From Deltaproteobacteria bacterium (GTDB lineage Bacteria; Myxococcota_A; UBA9160; UBA4427): a DNA stretch of 64,000 nt. The position numbers and the translations under genes were made by a program. Positions 19,567 to 29,478 of the stretch are shown piece by piece. Position 1 is the stretch's first letter, and every line of letters starts with the position of its first letter. The notes below the pieces were generated by a model. That model was given only the letters and a program-made list of their open reading frames with translations, had not been told where the DNA came from and did no database searches. Location: NCBI GenBank assembly GCA_002691205.1, contig NZHD01000009.1, positions 1 through 64,000 of the forward strand. Reading direction: 5' to 3'.

Positions 19567-22455
19567 ATGCAGAACCGCCTAGACCCCAGCGATACTTTTC
19601 CTCGAAGGCACATTGGCCCACGCCAAGCGGATGTCGAGGAAATGCTGTCGAGTCTTGGCTTCGACTCCATCGAGAACTTAATTCAAGCCGTCTTGCCGGC
19701 AGATATTCTTAAAGAAAAAGGTCTCATGCTCGAGGGCTTGCCCGAACGGGCCTTGGGCGAAGCCGAACTCCTGTCCCAACTGCGTGAAATGGCCGATGAA
19801 AACCAAGTTCACCGCTCATTGATCGGCATGGGCTATTCCGACACCATCGTGCCCGGGGTCATTCAACGGAACATCCTGGAAAACCCGGGGTGGTACACCC
19901 AATACACCCCCTACCAATCCGAGATTTCACAAGGCCGACTTGAGGCTCTGCTTGTCTTTCAGACTCTGATTACCGACTTGACCGGCCTCCCCTTAGCCAA
20001 TGCATCTTTATTAGACGAAGCCACGGCTTGCGCTGAAGCCATGAGCATGTGTCGATCGATCTACTCCGGATCGGCGAAAACCTTTTTCGCCTCCTCAGAT
20101 TGCCACCCCCAGACTCTCGGCGTCCTGCGAACGCGGGTCGAAGCGCTGGGCCTCCAACTTGAGATCGGCGCCCTCGCAGACCTTGAGAGCTTCTCAGAAG
20201 GTCTTTGTGGCCTTTTGATCCAGTATCCAGCCACTCACGGCCAGATCTATGACCCCCGGCCCCTCATCGAGCGAGCCCACGAAAATGGAATTCCCGTGGT
20301 CATGGCCGCTGACCTGTTGGCCCTCACCCTCATCGAAAGCCCGGGTGAACTGGGGGCTGATATTGCCGTTGGATCCACCCAGCGCTTCGGGGTTCCACTG
20401 GGATTTGGCGGCCCCCACGCCGCCTATATCGCCACGGGCAAGAAGCATGCACGAAAGCTCCCGGGTCGAATTGCGGGGGTTTCTCGCGATCAGCACGGAA
20501 ACCTCGCCTATCGACTCGCCGTTCAAACACGCGAACAACACATCCGGCGAGAGAAGGCCACGAGCAACATCTGCACCGCTCAAGTCCTGTTGGCCATCAT
20601 GGCCGGAATGTACGCCGTTTACCACGGACCCAGCGGCCTTCAAACCATCGCCCAACGTATTCATCGGCTTACGCTCTGCCTCGCTGCCGGTCTACGAAGA
20701 CTTCACCACGACCTCGGCGAGTGTGCCTTTTTTGACACACTTCACGTTTCACTTACAAAAGAAGAGACTACAGCCGCCCTTGCCTCGGGCTGGGAGCGCG
20801 GGATCAACTTAAGAACTGATTCCTACACCGACGATTCGGGAGAGCCAAGACTGGCCGACGGCATCGGGATCGCCTTGGATGAAAAAAGCACCGAAGATGA
20901 AGTCATGGAAATTTTGGCCTGCTTCGCGCCCCAAGGCGAAGTGAACTTTTCTTGGAATGAGTTGGTCGCCGAAACTGAGGAAGCCTCTGCCCTTCCGGAT
21001 GAACTCAACCGCAAAACGCCCTTCCTTGAACACCCCACCTTTCATCGGCATCATTCTGAGACCGAGATGCTGCGCTACCTCCACCGGCTTGAGGCCAAAG
21101 ATTTGGCACTCAATACGGCGATGATCCCCCTTGGCTCTTGCACGATGAAACTCAATCCGACCACGGCCATGGTGCCAGTCACTTGGCCTGAATTCGGTGG
21201 CGTTCACCCTTATGCTCCCTCCGATCAATCACCGGGCTATCAGGCTCTCTTTCACCAACTCGAGACCTGGCTCGGTGAGATCACCGACCTGCCGGCCGTC
21301 TCCCTCCAGCCAAATGCGGGGAGCCAGGGTGAATTCGCCGGACTGCTGGCCATCCGAGGCTATCACGAGGCCAGAGGTGACCTGGATCGAAAGCTTTGCC
21401 TAATTCCCACCTCTGCGCATGGAACCAACGCCGCGAGCGCCGTCATTGCAGGCTTTGAGTGTTTGTCCATCGCCTGCGACGACCAAGGAAACGTGGACGT
21501 CGAGGACTTGAGGAGTCAGTGCGAGAAAAACCAAGAACGCCTTGGCGCCTTCATGATCACCTACCCGTCCACTCATGGTGTCTTTGAGACCGAGATTCGA
21601 AAGATCTGTCAGATCGTGCATGAGTTCGGCGGGCAGGTCTACATGGATGGAGCCAACCTAAATGCACAAGTGGGACTCACCTCACCCGGTTCGGTGGGTG
21701 CAGATGTGTGCCACATCAACCTTCACAAAACATTTGCCATCCCTCATGGCGGAGGGGGCCCGGGCATGGGGCCCATCTGTGCAAACGAACACTTACGTCC
21801 GCATCTCCCAGGCGACCCTACCCTCAGCGAGGGGGCCGTCTCCGCCGCGCCTTATGGAAGTGCAGGCATCCTTCCGATCAGTTGGAGTTACATTGCCCTG
21901 ATGGGGGCAGAAGGCCTCCGACAGGCCAGTCAAACGGCCATTCTAAACGCGAACTACATGGCCCATCGCCTGAGGGAACACTACGAAATTCTCTACACCG
22001 GACCCGGAGGACAGGTGGCCCACGAATTCATCGTGGACTGCCGAGCTTTTGAACGCAGTTGCGGGATCGGGGTTGAAGACATCGCCAAGCGACTGATGGA
22101 CTATGGGTTCCATGCTCCCACCATGAGCTTCCCCGTCGCGGGCACCCTGATGATCGAACCCACGGAGAGCGAATCCCGAGGCGAACTCGATCGCCTCTGC
22201 GATGCTCTCATCCTGATTCGCGAAGAAATTCGTAAAATCGAGAATGGGCAGTTGGACGAAACAGATAACCCCCTTAAAAATGCACCACACACCGCCGCCC
22301 ACGTCAGCGACGATGACTGGCCCCACGCCTACTCGCGGCAAGAAGCCGCATGGCCGGCCCCCTGGCTTCGAGAACACAAATATTGGCCCCCTGTCGGCCG
22401 CGTGGACAACGTGTGGGGCGATCGGAACTTAGAAGTTCGCCTGACAGACGAATAA
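19567..22455 (+). CDS. gcvP: Glycine dehydrogenase (decarboxylating), P-protein
   Basis: This is the pyridoxal-phosphate subunit of the glycine cleavage system. It decarboxylates glycine and passes the aminomethyl group to the H-protein lipoyl arm. The 962 residues make it the single-chain (fused GcvPA+GcvPB) type. The PLP lysine is Lys721 in [18 protein letters not shown]. The N-terminal FPRRHIG and the [10 protein letters not shown] motif are also present. ATG 19567 is preferred over ATG 19516 because AGGAG lies about eight bases upstream. No gcvH or gcvT is nearby, so the other subunits must be encoded elsewhere. Confidence 0.96.
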   Translation: MQNRLDPSDTFPRRHIGPRQADVEEMLSSLGFDSIENLIQAVLPADILKEKGLMLEGLPERALGEAELLSQLREMADENQVHRSLIGMGYSDTIVPGVIQRNILENPGWYTQYTPYQSEISQGRLEALLVFQTLITDLTGLPLANASLLDEATACAEAMSMCRSIYSGSAKTFFASSDCHPQTLGVLRTRVEALGLQLEIGALADLESFSEGLCGLLIQYPATHGQIYDPRPLIERAHENGIPVVMAADLLALTLIESPGELGADIAVGSTQRFGVPLGFGGPHAAYIATGKKHARKLPGRIAGVSRDQHGNLAYRLAVQTREQHIRREKATSNICTAQVLLAIMAGMYAVYHGPSGLQTIAQRIHRLTLCLAAGLRRLHHDLGECAFFDTLHVSLTKEETTAALASGWERGINLRTDSYTDDSGEPRLADGIGIALDEKSTEDEVMEILACFAPQGEVNFSWNELVAETEEASALPDELNRKTPFLEHPTFHRHHSETEMLRYLHRLEAKDLALNTAMIPLGSCTMKLNPTTAMVPVTWPEFGGVHPYAPSDQSPGYQALFHQLETWLGEITDLPAVSLQPNAGSQGEFAGLLAIRGYHEARGDLDRKLCLIPTSAHGTNAASAVIAGFECLSIACDDQGNVDVEDLRSQCEKNQERLGAFMITYPSTHGVFETEIRKICQIVHEFGGQVYMDGANLNAQVGLTSPGSVGADVCHINLHKTFAIPHGGGGPGMGPICANEHLRPHLPGDPTLSEGAVSAAPYGSAGILPISWSYIALMGAEGLRQASQTAILNANYMAHRLREHYEILYTGPGGQVAHEFIVDCRAFERSCGIGVEDIAKRLMDYGFHAPTMSFPVAGTLMIEPTESESRGELDRLCDALILIREEIRKIENGQLDETDNPLKNAPHTAAHVSDDDWPHAYSRQEAAWPAPWLREHKYWPPVGRVDNVWGDRNLEVRLTDE

Positions 22456-22467
22456 AGTTCAACCCCT

Positions 22468-23103
22468 TTAATCATCGACACTTCGCATCACGTCCAGCGC
22501 CTCCTGATCGGAGGGGGACGGAATCTCAACAATCCTCTCGTCGACATCGTCATATTCGAGTCGAAGGGCTCGACACATCGTGGCGTGCATTTCATACGTA
22601 CACGTGATGTAGGTGAATTCCAGGATTTCTTCGTCCGAAAGAAAGGCGCGCAATGCCTCAAAATTTGCATCCGACACTCTCCCTCCCGAAAGAACAAGAT
22701 CATCCGTGTAGGCCAGAACGGCCCGTTCTGAAGCCGTAAAACAATCGGCCACCGACCAACTGGGAATCGAGGCCACCTTCTCTTCGGAAAGTCCGACTGA
22801 ACGAGAGGCTTTGCAATGCTGCGAAAAGACGAATTGACTTCCGCGCAAGTATCCCGCTCGAGTCTGACCCAACTCTCTGAGCTGAGGATCGATCTTTCGA
22901 TGACGGCTCCGATAAAGCTGAAAGCCCGCCACGGCATGCCGAAAAACATCGGGCACGATGGCGAACACCGTCCACCAATTTCCAGGGGTTCCCGTTTCCG
23001 TCCCTGGCTCTGCCACGGGGTCGCGTTCTCCAAAAAGCAAATCGTAAAGCTTCACAATGTCCGAGGGTGCGTCAGGGCGAGCGACTTGCCGAAGTCGGGG
23101 CAT
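22468..23103 (-). CDS. Carboxymuconolactone decarboxylase / AhpD-like protein
   Basis: This is a 211-residue all-helical protein of the CMD/AhpD-like superfamily. It shows the GSQFVFSQHCKASRSVGLS helix, in which the family His and nearby Cys lie. Only one Cys is present there, so an AhpD-type CXXC disulfide reductase activity is unlikely. A ligand-binding or decarboxylase-like role is more probable. GGAGATC precedes the ATG by seven bases. It is convergent with gcvP, with 12 bases between. Confidence 0.82.
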   Translation of the reverse strand: MPRLRQVARPDAPSDIVKLYDLLFGERDPVAEPGTETGTPGNWWTVFAIVPDVFRHAVAGFQLYRSRHRKIDPQLRELGQTRAGYLRGSQFVFSQHCKASRSVGLSEEKVASIPSWSVADCFTASERAVLAYTDDLVLSGGRVSDANFEALRAFLSDEEILEFTYITCTYEMHATMCRALRLEYDDVDERIVEIPSPSDQEALDVMRSVDD

Positions 23104-23229
23104 ATTTGATCTCCTAGTAAGCGACAGCGCGTCTGCGCCCGCTTTTTAATGCTTCTGAATAGAATAGGTCCAAACTACCCCTGTGTGTTTAACCCTTCAG
23201 TGAAAGGAGGGCTCGGGGGGGCGTGGGGC

Positions 23230-23235
23230 TATAAT
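23230..23235 (+). promoter_or_regulatory. Possible -10 box (TATAAT)
   Basis: A perfect TATAAT lies about 90 bases upstream of the GTG start of the 23327 gene. I find no convincing -35 element at the proper distance, so this is only a weak promoter candidate. Confidence 0.25.
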
Positions 23236-23326
23236 TTTCAAGAAGCGTCGAAAGAAGGCGCGAAAACCAAGGGCACAATGGTAAGATTTTGATTCGCCTC
23301 GACCTCCCGGGGCCAGAGAGTACTCT

Positions 23327-24736
23327 GTGACGATCAATTTCGAAGGTCTCCAGTCTCTTCTTGACGCATGGCGATGGACCGATGAGCCCTCCACGCGATG
23401 GGTTCTCTTTAGCCTGAGTTTGCTCATGATCTTTTGCCTCGCTCTGGTGTATATCCCGCTGGTTTCTCGCGGAATCTCAATGGCTCGACTCACACGTCGG
23501 CTTCGAAAAATATCCGTACGGCATGCAGGGTCGCCTGACCTGAAAAAAAGCGAATTCGCGCGGGTCCTTGAAAATTCAGTCATCAAGTTTCAATGGCATG
23601 AGTTCCATAGACTTTGGCTGAGAGAGCCAGAAGCTTCGGAACTCAAGGGATACTCCCCGGTCAGATTCTCAGCTCTGATCCAGCAACGCCCTCTCCTCCA
23701 GCCCGGTTTTCGAAAAACCGTTCTAGACTCGCTCCCAAGCGTCATGGTCGCTCTGGGGATCCTCGGGGCCGTGCTTGTCCTCAGCATTGCGCCTCAACTG
23801 CAAGCGCCGTTCAACGACCTCAGCTCCGCCACCGCTCTCGCCACTCTAGTACTCAGAGTGCCTCTATGGGGCCTCAGCTTCGCAATCGCAGCCGGCTTGA
23901 TGACTCAAATCGTCTACGGCCTTTTTGATCACTACAGCGAATTCATCGATCGATACGTCTCAGGGACCTTTGAAAGCCTTCAGATTCGAGACACTTCAAG
24001 CTCATATCGTCTAAACGCAAGAGACGACTCAAAAGATTTGACCCTCCCGCTGGAGAGTCCATCCCCCCATTCAGAACTTCAATCGCACCTGAAGGCTGAA
24101 TCCGGGGAGACAAAAGTGACAGACCTCACTCAAAAGCTCTACGAAACGCGAAAGGCACTGGAACTCGCGACAACGACACTGATCTCAATGCAAGATTTCC
24201 TCGATCACCATGAGGACGAACTGCTCTCGTCCATTCAAGCAGATATCGACGCAATTAAAAACCAACATGATTTCATTCAGACCGATATCAAAAATGTGCG
24301 AGAAAGCCTAAGCGGAACCCAGCCTCGCCAACCCCAAGCCGCTTTTGAGAGCACTCCCAGTCCCGAAGCCCCTCTGGCTCGAAAGGATCTCAACGCGGAG
24401 CCGAGCGCGACTCCCACCTCAGGACGACACCTTGGCCCCGACCCCTGGGCGGACGACCGAACCGGAGCCCGGACAGACTCTGAACGCACCCAAGACCTCC
24501 TGGCTGCTCATGGATTCGAAAGCGCTCCTGAGTCAAACCACCCTCCCATGGTGAATCCAACCCCGCTAGGCCTATCCGACCTCCTCGCTCCTGCTCAGCC
24601 CAGTCCATCCGAGACCACAGGAGAGTCGCTTTCCGAAGGACAAAGCCTTGAGATCCTCAAGGAACTCGAAAACTCCTTAAAAGCAGACCGGCCGAAACAG
24701 GCAGGGGCCGATGCTTCTCACTCCGTCATAAAATAA
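23327..24736 (+). CDS. Three-TM MotA/TolQ-superfamily-like protein with coiled-coil tail (ZorA-like architecture)
   Basis: This is a 469-residue protein from a GTG start. It has one membrane helix at about 26-46, a cytoplasmic loop containing KFQWHEFHRLWLRE, and two helices at about 134-154 (LPSVMVALGILGAV) and 178-200. A coiled coil follows at about 245-320, then a Pro/Ser-rich, probably disordered tail. The layout and the LPS...LGILG motif resemble proton-channel stator proteins, especially ZorA of the Zorya defence system, which also has three helices and a long tail. The family assignment is inference. No ZorB-like OmpA-domain protein, ZorC/D helicase or ZorE nuclease is adjacent, so a defence role is unsupported. 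Confidence 0.6.
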   Translation: MTINFEGLQSLLDAWRWTDEPSTRWVLFSLSLLMIFCLALVYIPLVSRGISMARLTRRLRKISVRHAGSPDLKKSEFARVLENSVIKFQWHEFHRLWLREPEASELKGYSPVRFSALIQQRPLLQPGFRKTVLDSLPSVMVALGILGAVLVLSIAPQLQAPFNDLSSATALATLVLRVPLWGLSFAIAAGLMTQIVYGLFDHYSEFIDRYVSGTFESLQIRDTSSSYRLNARDDSKDLTLPLESPSPHSELQSHLKAESGETKVTDLTQKLYETRKALELATTTLISMQDFLDHHEDELLSSIQADIDAIKNQHDFIQTDIKNVRESLSGTQPRQPQAAFESTPSPEAPLARKDLNAEPSATPTSGRHLGPDPWADDRTGARTDSERTQDLLAAHGFESAPESNHPPMVNPTPLGLSDLLAPAQPSPSETTGESLSEGQSLEILKELENSLKADRPKQAGADASHSVIK

Positions 24737-24898
24737 TCTGATGACGTCAGACCGCATTGGAAACCAAGCCCGCCTCGCGCGTCATCAGCTCCGTTCGGTC
24801 AAACGCAAAGATCTCGTCCTATTCAGTCCTTAAGGCAACCTTTGACCGGGGCACTGCCTCGGCTTAGACTCGCGTTCAATAATCTTGGAGACTCTCTG

Positions 24899-25426
24899 AT
24901 GTATTGGCGGCCACCCCGAAGTACACGCGCCCTTTCTCAAACATGCGTTTTTGTGCTCCTGACTCTTTCCTGCACGGTGGCGGAGAGTGAACCAGCAGAA
25001 TCAAAGCCTGCATCCAGCGAATCGATCCCCATCCCTAAACCAGCCCCCGAGCGGACCGCAGCGAGCCCACCGGCCATCCAGAAAATTGATGCCGGAGGTC
25101 AAAAGGTGCCTGTTGGCAAAACTGTGGCTGGTCGAGCCACTTATCCCAAAGACGCGCCCAACTATCCTCAAGCCACGATCACAGCCACTTGGCTGGATAA
25201 AACCGGACGCATTCATCGAACCTCAGACAGCCCCGCCTCCGCCGAAAAAATCCAGCTCTACATGAAAAGCGAACTGAAAGCCCAAGGTTGGGAAATCGTG
25301 TCCAGCTTCGATCAAGGTGGGCAATACGCGATTGATGCCACAAAGGATGAGCGCCGAATCGCCGTGTTGATTGCGGACGGCACCCAAGAAGTGCAATCCA
25401 AGATCACGGTTCTCATTACGCTCTAA
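24899..25426 (+). CDS. Probable lipoprotein or exported protein of unknown function
   Basis: This protein of about 175 residues starts at an ATG preceded by GGAG eight bases upstream. The N-terminus is basic, then hydrophobic, and ends TLSC. That looks like a lipoprotein signal, although the residues before the Cys fit the lipobox poorly. A Pro/Ser/Glu-rich linker leads to a beta-alpha domain (YPQATITATWLD, then LKAQGWEI). The domain resembles small secreted modules that follow a YP-x-A start and a GW segment. The function is unknown. It lies about 160 bases after the ZorA-like gene, possibly co-transcribed. Confidence 0.65.
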   Translation: MYWRPPRSTRALSQTCVFVLLTLSCTVAESEPAESKPASSESIPIPKPAPERTAASPPAIQKIDAGGQKVPVGKTVAGRATYPKDAPNYPQATITATWLDKTGRIHRTSDSPASAEKIQLYMKSELKAQGWEIVSSFDQGGQYAIDATKDERRIAVLIADGTQEVQSKITVLITL

Positions 25427-25741
25427 CCGAGGCGAATCCAAAAACCCAGATCCATCGCGGCTTTCGGGACCGGATCACTTGAGCGCATTTGCCCAGCGGG
25501 CCTGAGCCCTGGATGACGCCCGAGTGAGGTTGAGTCCTAAAAGATGTCCAAGACTCACCTTGGGTCAATCTGATAAAATGAACATCGAGCTCTTGAAGCC
25601 CAACCACTTCGGGGCATGCTCAGTGAGTATCGCTTTCGCGATTCCTTGCCTACTGCCCCAAAGCGGCTCAACTTAAATGATCGAAGTAGGTGCCGAAAGC
25701 CCCGTTCCCTCGAGCATCGAATCCAAGAGAACCCTCCGGGA
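25427..25741. other. Convergent intergenic gap, nothing recognised
   Basis: This is a 315-base stretch between the rightward lipoprotein gene and the leftward ribbon-helix-helix gene. Short ORFs on both strands show no protein-like character. I see no tRNA, clear terminator or repeat. Confidence 0.5.
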
Positions 25742-26083
25742 TTAAAGAGCCTTCGCGACCAACTGATACGCAAATGTCGATACAGGCACCTTTTGCTTCT
25801 TGGCCAATCGCTCCAACTGAGTCAGTTCCACGTCAGCCAGCATGATGGCCACTCGATTTCGCCGTGAATCAGGCGAAGGACCCGACCCTGACCCCTTGGG
25901 ACGACCCGCTCCAGAGCGTTTGCCGCCCCAACTGGCCGCTCTCTTGGCCGATTTCTTGGCCGATTTCTTCACAGCTTTTTTCTTTGCCGCCTTTTTCTTT
26001 GCCGCCTTTTTCTTAGGGGCTGCCTTCTTTGCTGCTGTTTTTTTCGCTGCTGTCTTTTTTCGAATCACCTTTCTTGCCGCCAC
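25742..26083 (-). CDS. Lysine/alanine-rich histone-H1-like tail fused to a ribbon-helix-helix domain
   Basis: This is a 113-residue basic protein. Residues 1-50 are tandem AAKK/KKAA repeats like the tails of bacterial and eukaryotic H1 proteins. Residues 54-66 (GKRSGAGRPKGSG) contain an AT-hook-like GRP core. Residues 75-113 look like a CopG/Arc ribbon-helix-helix (RVAIMLADVELTQLERLAKK). It begins at GTG with AAGGAG 11 bases upstream. A DNA-binding, nucleoid-associated or transcription-factor role is likely. The tail is encoded by repetitive DNA and may vary in length between strains. Confidence 0.75.
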   Translation of the reverse strand: MAARKVIRKKTAAKKTAAKKAAPKKKAAKKKAAKKKAVKKSAKKSAKRAASWGGKRSGAGRPKGSGSGPSPDSRRNRVAIMLADVELTQLERLAKKQKVPVSTFAYQLVAKAL

Positions 26084-26435
26084 TTGAAACTATTCTCCTT
26101 CGATCATCGAGCAATCATAAAAATTGAACACTCGTACCTCGGCACCAATCCATCCGAATGCTCACTGCGGCAAACGGATAAAAATCAATGTCGTTTAGAT
26201 TTCGAATTTCGCAGACACTGTTATTTTTCGAAACCTTGGTTGAAGTAACACATTTAAAGTTACGACGCACTCACCTCTTAGGATGAAATCCACTGTATTC
26301 AAAAAAACATAATCCGCAGTGAAGCCAACAACCGAATCTTTGCCGCGAAATCAAAGGACCCTCTTGGGGTTACTCACCCGATCTCCACTCTCTACGCTTT
26401 TTTAAGTTAACCCTTTAAGGATATACGAGGGCCTC
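26084..26435. other. AT-rich upstream region of the H1-tail/RHH gene
   Basis: This 352-base gap lies between arfB and the downstream H1-tail/RHH gene, both leftward. It is visibly richer in A/T than the flanking genes. It should contain the promoter of the RHH gene and the end of the arfB transcript. I found no convincing -35/-10 pair or terminator. Confidence 0.45.
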
Positions 26436-26873
26436 TTAATCGAATGAATTGCCCTTTAAGTTTCGTTCACGTTTTCGACTCGAACGCTGACGCTTGGCAT
26501 TCATACGCCGTTCACGCGCAGCACGACTGGGACGAGTGGGCCGCCTAGACCGAGCCACTTTCAGCCCGTCTGCGATGATCTTGGCGAGACGCTCTCTCGC
26601 AAGGTCCAAGTTCCGTTTACGGCTTCGATAATCGTCAACGTGAACAACCACATCACCCGAACGAGTTAGTTTGGCCGAAAGTGCCGTAATTAAAATCTGC
26701 CGACTTGGGTCGTCGAGGGAGCGACTCAGCAATGCGTTCCAACGAAGAGTCACACGGGTTGAAGTTTTATTCGTATGTTGCCCACCCGGACCACCGGACC
26801 GACTCGCCTCCTGACGCAACTCGTGAGCTGATATAGTGACCCGCTCCGTCACCCTGAGATCTTGATCAGACAT
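26436..26873 (-). CDS. arfB: Alternative ribosome-rescue factor ArfB (YaeJ-type peptidyl-tRNA hydrolase)
   Basis: ArfB releases nascent chains from ribosomes stalled without a stop codon. The 145-residue protein has the catalytic GGQ in the RSGGPGGQHTNKTSTRV motif (about 26-42). It also has the short C-terminal basic tail, rich in Arg/Lys, which the family inserts into the mRNA channel. The length fits ArfB and is far too short for a class I release factor. A start codon with a strong Shine-Dalgarno is not evident, but the N-terminus aligns with the family. Confidence 0.93.
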   Translation of the reverse strand: MSDQDLRVTERVTISAHELRQEASRSGGPGGQHTNKTSTRVTLRWNALLSRSLDDPSRQILITALSAKLTRSGDVVVHVDDYRSRKRNLDLARERLAKIIADGLKVARSRRPTRPSRAARERRMNAKRQRSSRKRERNLKGNSFD

Positions 26874-26943
26874 CTGTACATCATCCTAAATAGGCTTCGG
26901 ATCGCTCCCAACGTCGTCCCGGAGCCTCATCAAATGGCCAACT

Positions 26944-27960
26944 TTAGACTTCCACGAGAACCTTACACTGAGTGGTTGGATTCCGAAGAGCCTCAAATGC
27001 CGCAGGAAGCCCGCCCAGGCCTACCCGATGGGTCACCATGGCCTCGGGATTCAGACGGCCTGAGGCCAGGAGGTCGATGGTGAACGAAAAGTCCTCCTTA
27101 TGATAGGCCAGCACGAACTGCAAATTTAACTCTTTTGCCAGTGCCACAGCCGGAACAATTGTTTCAGGCGCCATGCAGAGGCCCATCACAATGATCTTGG
27201 ATCTCGGCCGAGCCAACTCGATGCACTGTCCAAGCAAGCCTGGAAGGCCCACGCATTCGAAAACCACATCCGGCGGACCGCCCGCATGAGCATAAAACTC
27301 TTCAGCGAGGTCATCGCCCCCCAAAACCGTCCCGGTGGCACCCAACTGAATTGCAAGCGACCGACGCGCCTCTGTGGGTTCACTCACGACTACGGAGCGA
27401 AGTCCGAAAAATCGCAACCAAAGCGAGACCGCTAAACCAATGGGCCCTCCCCCGAGCACGAGCGCGTTCTGCCCCGGCTTCAGGTCGGCCACTTTGACTG
27501 CATGTAAACCCACCGCCAGAGGCTCCACCAATGCGCCAAGATCCCATGGCAGTGAATCGGGCAAGCGTAAGGTCTCATAGCTCCCCACCCGAACATATTC
27601 AGCAAAAGCACCTGGCTCTCGACCAAGACCAATAATTTTTATTTTTGAACAGTTCATCACATCACCAGACAAACAATCCCCGCACCGCCCGCACCCCATC
27701 GCCGGCACACTTGTCGCGTGCTGACCGACTTCAAAATGGTCCGGCACCCCTTTGCCTACCTCAACAATCTCACCCGCGAACTCGTGCCCCATCACACAAC
27801 CGTCGGGCACCCCCCCTTGAGTACTTGAGGCATGTAAATCCGTGCCGCAAATCCCACAGCACTTTACGCGAAGAACGAGCTCCATCTCTCCTGGCGTAGG
27901 ATCCGGAACGTCTTGAATCGCTAACGGATGACCGACTTCTTGAAAAACCGCTGCCTTCAC
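26944..27960 (-). CDS. Zinc-dependent alcohol/polyol dehydrogenase (MDR family)
   Basis: This is a 338-residue medium-chain dehydrogenase. Catalytic zinc ligands are in CGICGTDLH and GHEFAGE. The structural zinc loop has four cysteines (GCGRCGDCLSGDVMNC, about 90-105). The coenzyme fold shows VLGGGPIGLAV. It resembles threonine/sorbitol-dehydrogenase-like enzymes. It starts at GTG with AAGGAG six bases upstream, so that start is secure. It is divergent from a second, distantly related alcohol dehydrogenase at 28191. Confidence 0.9.
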   Translation of the reverse strand: MKAAVFQEVGHPLAIQDVPDPTPGEMELVLRVKCCGICGTDLHASSTQGGVPDGCVMGHEFAGEIVEVGKGVPDHFEVGQHATSVPAMGCGRCGDCLSGDVMNCSKIKIIGLGREPGAFAEYVRVGSYETLRLPDSLPWDLGALVEPLAVGLHAVKVADLKPGQNALVLGGGPIGLAVSLWLRFFGLRSVVVSEPTEARRSLAIQLGATGTVLGGDDLAEEFYAHAGGPPDVVFECVGLPGLLGQCIELARPRSKIIVMGLCMAPETIVPAVALAKELNLQFVLAYHKEDFSFTIDLLASGRLNPEAMVTHRVGLGGLPAAFEALRNPTTQCKVLVEV

Positions 27961-28190
27961 CGAATTCTCCTTTTAACGGAACAAGAACAGCCCATTTCTG
28001 TATGAATGCACCTTGAACTTGACGTAGTCAGTCCTTCCCGTCCATCCCTGAAAAAAAGCGAGGGCGAAGAGAGGCGGACGACACCGAAATTCATACGGCG
28101 GGGTATCATCAGAGACGTATTGCCTGGGCTAGAACCACCGTCGTCGTCAAGTAAAACCAGACCACAAATGCTTCATCGAGGAGAAACCAG

Positions 28191-29300
28191 ATGCTCGCCG
28201 CTGTCTTAGATACCGCTGCTGCCCCCATGAAGATCATGGAAATCGACATTCAAGATCCTGGACCAGGACAGGTGCGCGTGGGCGTGCGCCATTGCGGGTG
28301 CTGCCATTCAGACCTCTCCATCGCCGAAGGCACTTTCCCCGCTCCTGTCCCCATCGTACTCGGTCACGAAGCCTCGGGAGTTGTGGATGCAGTGGGGTCT
28401 GGGGTTCATCACTTGAAGCCCGGCGACCATGTCGTACTCACATCCTGTCCTCCCTGCGGAAACTGCTACTGGTGCGTTCGGGGCCAAGCGAGCAGTTGCG
28501 TAAACAGCATGTCGATTATGACCAATCAATTTCTTGACGGAACCACAGGTCTATCCCGAAACGGAGAAGTGGTTTACCGAGGCGTCGGCCTGGGCGGGTT
28601 CGCTGAATATGTGCTCACAGAGGCTCACGGTGCCGTCAAGATCGACAAGGAAGTCCCTCTTGAAGTCGCGTGTGTCGTGGGCTGCGCGGTTCAAACGGGC
28701 GTGGGTGCAGTCCTGAATACGGCGGAAGTGACAGAGGGCTCCACCGTCCTCGTATTAGGCCTGGGAGGCATCGGCCTCTCAGTCGTGCAGGGTGCACGAC
28801 TGGCCGGGGCCACGCGAATATTTGTGTCCGATCCGTTAGCCGAACGCCGTGAAGCGGCGGGGGCGCTTGGAGCCACTGACCTGATCGACCCGACGCGTGA
28901 GGACGTCATCAGTGAAGCCCAACTCAAAACAGGCGGCATAGGCGTCGACTATGCCTTTGAATGTGCGGGACATGGAGACCTCATCACTCAGGCGATGACG
29001 GCCACTCGAAATGCCGGAACCATCGTCTGCGTAGGCGCACCTCCAATCGACCACAACATTACAGTGGCTCCCGCTTCCCTATTCGTCATGACGGCCAAAC
29101 GACTGATGGGAACAATACTCGGAGGCTGTAACTCTCTGAGAGAGATTCCGCGGATGATCGGCCTCTATCAGACAGGCCGACTTGACCTGGAAGCCCTCAT
29201 CACCTCCCGTCGACCGCTCACCGAGATCAATGAGGCTATGGACGACCTCTCAAAGGGCCGAGGCATACGAACCGTACTTGACGTTAGCTCAGGTCACTAA
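28191..29300 (+). CDS. Zinc-dependent alcohol dehydrogenase, class III/NDMA-dependent-like
   Basis: This is a 369-residue MDR enzyme. It has catalytic-zinc CGCCHSD and GHEASG motifs and a structural zinc loop (CPPCGNCYWCVRGQASSC, about 85-102). The long FLDGTTGLSRNG insertion is typical of class III and NDMA-dependent-type dehydrogenases. The Rossmann motif is LGLGGIG. GAGGAG precedes the ATG. The substrate is probably a primary alcohol or aldehyde. The 230-base divergent region with the 26944 gene may be co-regulated. Confidence 0.9.
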   Translation: MLAAVLDTAAAPMKIMEIDIQDPGPGQVRVGVRHCGCCHSDLSIAEGTFPAPVPIVLGHEASGVVDAVGSGVHHLKPGDHVVLTSCPPCGNCYWCVRGQASSCVNSMSIMTNQFLDGTTGLSRNGEVVYRGVGLGGFAEYVLTEAHGAVKIDKEVPLEVACVVGCAVQTGVGAVLNTAEVTEGSTVLVLGLGGIGLSVVQGARLAGATRIFVSDPLAERREAAGALGATDLIDPTREDVISEAQLKTGGIGVDYAFECAGHGDLITQAMTATRNAGTIVCVGAPPIDHNITVAPASLFVMTAKRLMGTILGGCNSLREIPRMIGLYQTGRLDLEALITSRRPLTEINEAMDDLSKGRGIRTVLDVSSGH

Positions 29301-29478
29301 TATGCAGGTCCCCCTCGATGAGCAGAAAGGCCTTTTACAATCGACTTGTTCCTGAAAACTGATTTCTTCAGTCAAAAACGGAACTCGACAAAGCTACGAA
29401 GTATCTGAACAAAACGCAGCGATACCTCTAAAAAAACCTGCGTCGATCGATCTAAAAAAGAGAAAGCCGAAAGAACAC

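Noticed and set aside
23327-25426. Zorya defence island
   Set aside because: Only one ZorA-like protein is present; the neighbour is a probable lipoprotein without an OmpA domain and no helicase or nuclease is nearby.
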